DNA of 8,500 nt. Source: Lentisphaeria bacterium (lineage in GTDB: Bacteria; Verrucomicrobiota; Lentisphaeria; Oligosphaerales; Oligosphaeraceae). The position numbers and the translations under genes are program-made. The DNA is taken from contig JAQVUB010000086.1 of the NCBI GenBank assembly GCA_028699735.1, forward strand, positions 1-8,500, in the 5' to 3' direction. How positions within the stretch are numbered: the first letter of the stretch is position 1; each line of letters begins with the position of its first letter. This document shows positions 4,353 to 8,500 of the stretch, piece after piece. The notes below the pieces were generated by a model that was not told the DNA's origin, ran no database searches, and worked only from the letters and a program-made list of their open reading frames with translations.

Positions 4353-5522
4353 TTAACGCAGTTTATATTGGAACTCCTCGACCTGGATTTTATCCAGGAA
4401 GAGCTTTAATTTTTGCTCTTTGACATTTACGGTAGCTATTACGTATTCATATTTCAATTCAGGCGGCACGGGAAAAGTCTCGCCAAATATGTCCAGTTTT
4501 AAGTTGCTTCGGATGAGACGGACAAAATGATACCTGCCTGTTTCCGGTTTCTTCAAGGGATGCTTCGGTGCATCAACTTCCTTCGGAAAACGCAATTTAA
4601 CTTTTGATTCCGACAAAGCTTTCAGAGGCGTTTTTCCCTTGAGTTTACTGAATCGATACTTGCTATTGTGACGCTGCTCGAAAGCCAGTGAACCGATTTG
4701 AAGCTCCTCTTCCGCGTACATGATCTTCTTTTGAAGAAACATTTTCTGGTAGCGGTCATTAAACTGCTCCACCATTCCGTTTCTCCAGGGTTCGGCCATT
4801 GGAATAAACCAGGGCTCGATGCCGTGATTCAGGCAGAGTCGGATGAGTGGCCCCATGCCACGGGGATATTTCCGGCTGCCAAAGAAACTCAGGGCATTAT
4901 CGATCTGGAGATTATTGGGCATCCCCAGGCGCTTCCAGATGTTCCAAAATCCGACAATCATGGGCTGACTGGCTTTGGATGAGGTTGGATATAAGCCGCA
5001 GCGAACCGTGGCCGCATCAATCACATTGAGGCTGTAAAAGCGCACAGGACCTTTCAGGTAACATGGCCCTACCAGATCGGCTTGATGCGTCTGGTTGGCT
5101 TTAATAGACGGCAACACGGGATAGGCGGTTCCCTTTGCTTCGTATTTTCCTGTTCGCCGGTGGGTAAGACAGTGTCGGATCAGAATCCGGTTAATGGTTC
5201 TGACAGACGGCAGCGGCTTTAGTGCCCGATCTTCCATCTCCCACTGGATCGCCTGAGCCCCGCAGAATAAGTCGTGATTGTAAAGATCAAGGCGGATGAA
5301 CTTAATAATCTCCACCGTTTCTGCCGGGGTGATATTGGCAGTCTTTTTAGGGCGGCAGGATTGACTTTCACTCCAGGATGCATCGTGATCGTCATACCGT
5401 GAGACCCATTTATAGAGCCAGGATCGTGGTTTACGGTATTATGCACAGATCGATTCCGGACTTTCACCGCCATGAAATCGCTCAACGGCCAAAATCCTTT
5501 GCTGTATGGGCTCTTCTTTCAT
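4353..5522 (-). pseudogene. DDE integrase-core transposase with one internal stop
   Basis: From ATG 5522, preceded by GGAGG (5528-5532), the frame runs 389 codons to TAA at 4353, broken only by TAA at codon 28 (5439-5441). Codons 6-45 encode a helix-turn-helix (IQQRILAVERFHGGESPESI and RKPRSWLYKWVSRY), and the stop falls inside it. The rve-type catalytic core follows with D149 (HQADLVGP), D208 (LQIDN) and E252 (GMVEQFN), then a C-terminal beta domain. A GTG at 5315 could start a 320-residue product that keeps all catalytic residues but lacks the DNA-binding region. The D-to-E spacing is longer than the 35 residues typical of IS481 and IS3, so the subfamily is uncertain. Confidence 0.8.
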
Positions 5523-5616
5523 GAACACCTCCAAATTGTCTCAGATGTCCATGAAATGACGTAATAGCTATTCGATTGTCAAAGAACTTTGTCCACGATG
5601 TCTTGGCACTTAACAG

Positions 5617-5952
5617 TTACGCAATAATTTCATTCAGCCCTTCAATGGTTTGATTCAATTCTTCCAGAGATGCTTTGCCAATGACTTTCCCAATTCTTTC
5701 TACAGACAGGGTACGGATTTGACTAATTTTTAGCCATGATTTTTTGGGTAAATTTGGAGATTTCAGCTCAAGGGTTAATGGGAATCCAGCCTTTTGTGGT
5801 TGGCTTGTAATAGCTACGGCTATAACTGTACCTGAGCTTTCATTGAAAATATCGTGGCTCAGAATGAGCACCGGGCGCAAGCCTGCCTGTTCATGACCTC
5901 TCACGGGATTCAAATCTGCCCACCGAATTTCACCTCTCAATATTCTGGCCAT
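5617..5952 (-). CDS. mazF: MazF/PemK-family endoribonuclease toxin
   Basis: The 111-residue protein has the normal MazF length and layout. ILRGEIRWADLNPVRGHEQA and GLRPVLILSHDIFN form the conserved N-terminal sheet, with Arg26 in the G-L-R-P motif; VIAVAITSQP carries Thr49; both positions correspond to the RNA-cleaving residues of the family. LKISQIRTLSVERIGKVIGKAS is the conserved second half, and LEELNQTIEGLNEII the terminal helix. It would cut mRNA at short sequence motifs when the antitoxin decays. The ATG overlaps the antitoxin gene by 16 bases. The stop codon sits one base from the end of the DDE-type IS, so the gene escaped disruption narrowly. All key residues are intact. Confidence 0.9.
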   Translation of the reverse strand: MARILRGEIRWADLNPVRGHEQAGLRPVLILSHDIFNESSGTVIAVAITSQPQKAGFPLTLELKSPNLPKKSWLKISQIRTLSVERIGKVIGKASLEELNQTIEGLNEIIA

Positions 5953-6179
5953 TGGCTCACATCCTCAGCTAATCCTTCTTCCGCCATAGCTTTTTCAAAT
6001 TTCGGATCTAGTTTTGCGCATTCCAAAGATAACCGACTGCGCTTCATTCTGGCGAGTTTTTCACGAACAGCATCACAGATTGCCTGGCTGCGATTTTGAA
6101 AATAATTCTTCGCGACCAGTCTATCCAATTCACCGATAAATTCGGCATCCATTGTAATTGCTATTTTTGTTTTTCCCAT
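5937..6179 (-). CDS. Ribbon-helix-helix antitoxin paired with MazF
   Basis: The 80-residue protein starts MGKTKIAITMDAEFIGELDR and continues LVAKNYFQNRSQAICDAVRE, the beta-strand/helix/helix of a CopG/MazE-type RHH DNA-binding domain. The C-terminal third (CAKLDPKFEKAMAEEGLAED and SQWPEY) is acidic with aromatic residues, as in toxin-wrapping tails; W-P-E-Y endings are common in antitoxins of this group. I choose ATG 6179 because GGAGG (6186-6190) lies 6 bases upstream; an upstream in-frame TTG at 6185 overlaps that spacing and is unlikely. It is the first gene of a two-gene operon. Confidence 0.85.
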   Translation of the reverse strand: MGKTKIAITMDAEFIGELDRLVAKNYFQNRSQAICDAVREKLARMKRSRLSLECAKLDPKFEKAMAEEGLAEDVSQWPEY

Positions 6180-6204
6180 AATCAACCTCCCTTAACGGTA
6201 TTCC

Positions 6205-6234
6205 ATTATATCATACCAACAAAAAGAGAAGCAA
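6205..6234 (-). promoter_or_regulatory. Promoter of the mazF antitoxin-toxin operon
   Basis: The minus strand has a consensus -10 TATAAT (6205-6210) and a -35 TTGCTT (6229-6234) at 18 bp. It lies entirely between the intron 3' end and the antitoxin start, so the intron insertion left it intact. No clear operator palindrome is visible. Confidence 0.6.
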
Positions 6235-6269
6235 ACATAATTTTGCATTCTTTTAGATCGGGTAGGTCG

Positions 6270-6285
6270 GAGGCCTTGCGGCCTC
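6270..6285 (-). ncRNA. Group II intron domain VI hairpin
   Basis: GAGGCC-GCAA-GGCCTC on the minus strand, closed by a GNRA tetraloop. The bases following it, CGACCTACCC, should contain the branch-point adenosine and the 3' splice site. Confidence 0.7.
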
Positions 6286-6297
6286 TTTCCCCCCTCA

Positions 6298-6331
6298 GAA
6301 CCGTGCGTGAGACTTTCACCTCACACGGCTC
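6298..6331 (-). ncRNA. Group II intron domain V
   Basis: This 34-nt catalytic hairpin starts GAGCCGTGTGAGG, has a GAAA tetraloop and ends CACGGTTC. It is the most conserved part of group II introns. The maturase stop codon overlaps its first bases. Confidence 0.9.
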
Positions 6332-7928
6332 AAGCATCTCCTAAGGCAACCCTTGTGGGGCGGCCCGGCTGTGTTACCTCCTGAACTGCCTTCATGGCCC
6401 GGTATAGATTGGCCGATAAAGCCGGCAGCACCTTGCTGTCCTTACAATTCCGACGTCGCCAGAAGTATCCGGCATATTCGGGCAGGTAAGGATTCGCATC
6501 CGCTTTGATCTTGATATGTCGTTGAATCCCTATGGAGCTTATCCGTAGGACCTGATATAGCTTCTTTTCGGCTATGACGCAAACGGCAAATACATTCTTC
6601 CCGACGGCTGACCAGTATTCCTTGGACAGCCAGTTAACCGGTTTTTGTGAATGCCGTCTTTTGATCATTTGCCAGAGTTGTTCGTAGACATACGTGTCAA
6701 TACGTTTAAACGCGTCCGATGCCACCACGTGGCGGTGGTAGTTGGCCCAGCCTCGAAGCACAGCGTTTAGCTTCTTGATCAGGACCGGCATTGGCGCTCC
6801 GACGTGTTTCTGGATGATCGTTCCTACCTTCTGCGTGAGGGCGAGGACTCCCTCATTCGATGGCGTGATGTGCAGAACCCGGCCATGCTTGCGGAAGGTT
6901 TGCCCGAGGAACGTAAATCCATCTTGAATGTGCGTGATCAGGGTCTTCTCCGGGGAGAGTTCCAGACCGCGCACGGCAAGGAAGCTTTCGACCACAGGCT
7001 TGATGACTTTTTCCAGAATGCTTTTAGACTTTCCGGTAATAATGAAGTCATCCGCGTAGCGGTCAAAGTTAATACGGTGCCTGCCGGAAACTGCACGAAG
7101 GACGGCTTGTTCCATTCCGTCGAGCACCATATTGGAGATCGTGGGACTGATGATCCCGCCCTGGGGCACTCCCTTGCGTGTGGGATAGTGGATGCCGTTT
7201 TCCATGTATCCCACCTGCAACCACTTGCGAAGGACGACTTTGTCCATCGGGATGTTCTTCAATATCCAGTCAAACGAGATATTGTCGAAGCATCCACGGA
7301 TGTCTCCTTCCAGAACCCATGCTGCCGAATTCGGCTTGGACAGGGCATTAAACGCGCATGCCACGGCGTCGGCGCACGATCGACTTTCGCGAAAGCCGTA
7401 GGAGTTCCGGTCGGCGGTCGTTTCAGCGATCGGAGCCAGCGCCAGCTTGTAGAGCGCTTGCATGGCTCTGTCGGTCATGGTGGGAATGGATAGGGGACGA
7501 AGTTTTCCGTTCTTCTTTTCGATGTAAATTCGTCTCAAGGGTTGAGGGGTATAGCCACGTCGGCGCAGGCTTTGATAAGCCCGCCATTTGGCTCGGGCGC
7601 CTTGCCACAGGACGCCGTCTACGCCGGGGGTTTTACTCCCCTTGTTGGAGGTTACTCGTTTCACAGCCATCAGCTTGGCGTAGAACGAGTTGACAATCAG
7701 ATGTTGAATCGCTTTAACACGGTTCCATCTGTTTTCTTTCACAGCCTTTGCGATACGCACTTGCAGCCTTCTGACTTGCCGTTGCGCTTCTTTCCAGTTG
7801 ATGGATTTCCACGGGTCGGCATCGTCGATGAGTGCACCAGCTCTGTTGGCCGTCATTTGCTTTCTCATCTTCAAAGGTTCTACCTGTTCTCTCGCAATAA
7901 GACACCTGTTGGACGTCTGCACGCTCAT
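6330..7928 (-). CDS. ltrA: Group II intron reverse transcriptase/maturase
   Basis: This is a protein of about 532 residues located in intron domain IV. The RT domain shows NKGSKTPGVDG (about 95-105), EGDIRGCFDNI (207-217, first catalytic Asp), KGVPQGGIISPTISN (252-266), and YADD (291-294) with two further catalytic Asp. The maturase X domain is at about 375-440 (KKLNAVLRGWANYHRHV, YEQLWQMIKRRH). After NPYLPEYAGYFWRRR, where many relatives carry an HNH endonuclease domain with paired Cys, only about 40 basic residues remain, so it appears to lack the endonuclease. No strong ribosome binding site precedes the first ATG; starts at residue 21 or 25 (MTANRAG) are equally credible and the latter resembles relatives. 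It promotes splicing and retrohoming of the intron. Confidence 0.92.
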   Translation of the reverse strand: MSVQTSNRCLIAREQVEPLKMRKQMTANRAGALIDDADPWKSINWKEAQRQVRRLQVRIAKAVKENRWNRVKAIQHLIVNSFYAKLMAVKRVTSNKGSKTPGVDGVLWQGARAKWRAYQSLRRRGYTPQPLRRIYIEKKNGKLRPLSIPTMTDRAMQALYKLALAPIAETTADRNSYGFRESRSCADAVACAFNALSKPNSAAWVLEGDIRGCFDNISFDWILKNIPMDKVVLRKWLQVGYMENGIHYPTRKGVPQGGIISPTISNMVLDGMEQAVLRAVSGRHRINFDRYADDFIITGKSKSILEKVIKPVVESFLAVRGLELSPEKTLITHIQDGFTFLGQTFRKHGRVLHITPSNEGVLALTQKVGTIIQKHVGAPMPVLIKKLNAVLRGWANYHRHVVASDAFKRIDTYVYEQLWQMIKRRHSQKPVNWLSKEYWSAVGKNVFAVCVIAEKKLYQVLRISSIGIQRHIKIKADANPYLPEYAGYFWRRRNCKDSKVLPALSANLYRAMKAVQEVTQPGRPTRVALGDA

Positions 7929-8499
7929 TTGCCGGGGCGGATGCCTTCCGGTTTTGGCGCTAAGTCATGTTGCAGACTCTATCTTCCGGCTTTCCCGAAA
8001 GCGTTCGCTTCTTCCAACTTCTTTCTCCCGTTGCTCCATCGGCATGCCTTGCGGTTGGCCTGCCTGAAATTGCATCAGGCGGAGAACGGGGTTGCCACGT
8101 TCCACACAGTTGATCCAATGGATGACTTAGGTGGGATCTCTACGCCGGGAGTCCTGTGGGTTCCGTGCAGGCAGTTAAGAGACCTGCATCCAGACTTCCA
8201 TGCCGCAAACACCGGGAAGCGGCCCCAGACCTGCTAATCCTCGTAGGTCCGTGCTCATTGACGACGCTGCAATCCTTTAGTTAATTTCACCGTATCATCC
8301 GACCCTGGCCCTTAACGGGGGAGGATTCCCCGAGGGGTTCGCCTGTCGCCATTTGAACCCGTTTCGGTACGTTGTCCGCAGGGCTTCGCACCCCGTCATC
8401 TGCGCGACGGTAGCACGCCTGCGTAGGGTCCGGCAGGAACATGCCGGGTACTCCAACTACTTCCTTGAGTACACTCAACTGTGCGACTTCGTGTCGCAC
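7929..8499 (-). ncRNA. Group II intron domains I-III (5' ribozyme part)
   Basis: There is no gene here; frames on both strands are by-products of the structured RNA. The 5' end forms GTGCGAC-ACGAA-GTCGCAC, and several GC-rich self-complementary blocks follow (for example GGCGAACCCCTCGGGGAATC on the minus strand). I did not resolve individual domains or the exon-binding sites. Confidence 0.7.
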
Positions 8500-8500
8500 C

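Larger units (their letters stand above)
4290..5615 (-). mobile_element. Complete DDE-type insertion sequence with TGT...ACA ends (IS481/IS3-superfamily-like)
   Basis: Terminal inverted repeats of 26 bp with three mismatches are seen at 4290-4315 and 5590-5615; both start TGTT and include GTGCC and TCGTGGACA. The element is 1326 bp with one transposase gene filling it. No target duplication is evident: the flanks read CCTACT on the left and GTTACG on the right. The right end lies one base from the mazF stop codon. Confidence 0.8.
6257..8499 (-). mobile_element. Group II intron, essentially complete
   Basis: The minus strand begins with GTGCGACACGAAGTCGCAC (8481-8499), a GUGYG-type 5' end, and closes with domain V and a domain VI hairpin before a 3' end near CCTACCCGAT (about 6257). 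The 2243-nt length is usual for an intron encoding its own maturase. Domains I to III would occupy about 7930-8499. The upstream exon is almost entirely outside the window, so the interrupted site cannot be read; the downstream exon leads to the mazF operon promoter. Confidence 0.85.

Noticed and set aside
5219..5485. Separate 88-codon ORF upstream of the transposase
   Set aside because: It is a shifted frame of the same transposase gene; the correct frame gives the helix-turn-helix with one internal TAA.
6742..8237. Several plus ORFs opposite the intron maturase and the intron 5' region
   Set aside because: All are antisense to the reverse transcriptase or lie in ribozyme domains; none shows a domain or a ribosome binding site.
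1..8500. CRISPR arrays, tRNA or rRNA genes, replication origins
   Set aside because: No regularly spaced repeats, tRNA cloverleaf, rRNA segment or iteron cluster could be seen.

Overview
The window looks like accessory DNA from a bacterial chromosome or large plasmid of a moderately GC-rich Gram-negative. A delta-proteobacterial (Geobacter/Desulfo-like) host is my guess from the style of the mobile elements; no housekeeping or marker gene is present to fix taxonomy. Every gene with a plausible cellular role lies on the minus strand. The only plus-strand genes are the tail of an IS21-type helper gene at the left edge and an IS110-type transposase.

Layout, left to right: (1) 1-152, 3' end of an IS21-family element (end of istB plus two terminal repeats), followed by a short chimeric ORF, a hairpin and a palindromic repeat. 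(2) 679-1188, an unrecognised small lipoprotein. (3) 1319-1402, the first 27 codons of a gene that resembles an HNH endonuclease. (4) 1412-2079, a RelE-type toxin with a ribbon-helix-helix antitoxin, bracketed by two related hairpins that have the architecture of integron attC sites. (5) about 2080 onward, an IS110/IS1111-family element that starts where the second attC-like site should finish, with a structured non-coding tail. (6) 3746-4181, a hicB-hicA module whose hicA has an in-frame stop. (7) 4290-5615, a complete DDE-type IS whose transposase carries one nonsense codon and which abuts the mazF stop. (8) 5617-6179, a MazF toxin with its RHH antitoxin and a visible promoter. (9) 6257-8499, an essentially complete group II intron with its reverse transcriptase/maturase.

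My reading: this is part of an integron gene-cassette array, or an attC cluster without a visible integrase, read on the minus strand and carrying three toxin-antitoxin modules in under 5 kb. It has been invaded by four different mobile-element classes, and several insertions fall at cassette boundaries rather than inside the toxin-antitoxin genes. The best evidence is the relE cassette: the two attC-like sites share their right-hand core, both have the same one-base asymmetry between stem arms, and the cassette's first bases are complementary to the bases just after its own toxin stop. Decay is visible in the hicA nonsense codon, the transposase nonsense codon and the truncated HNH-like gene. 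The least explained stretch is 3261-3745, which contains a predicted multi-branched RNA-like fold.
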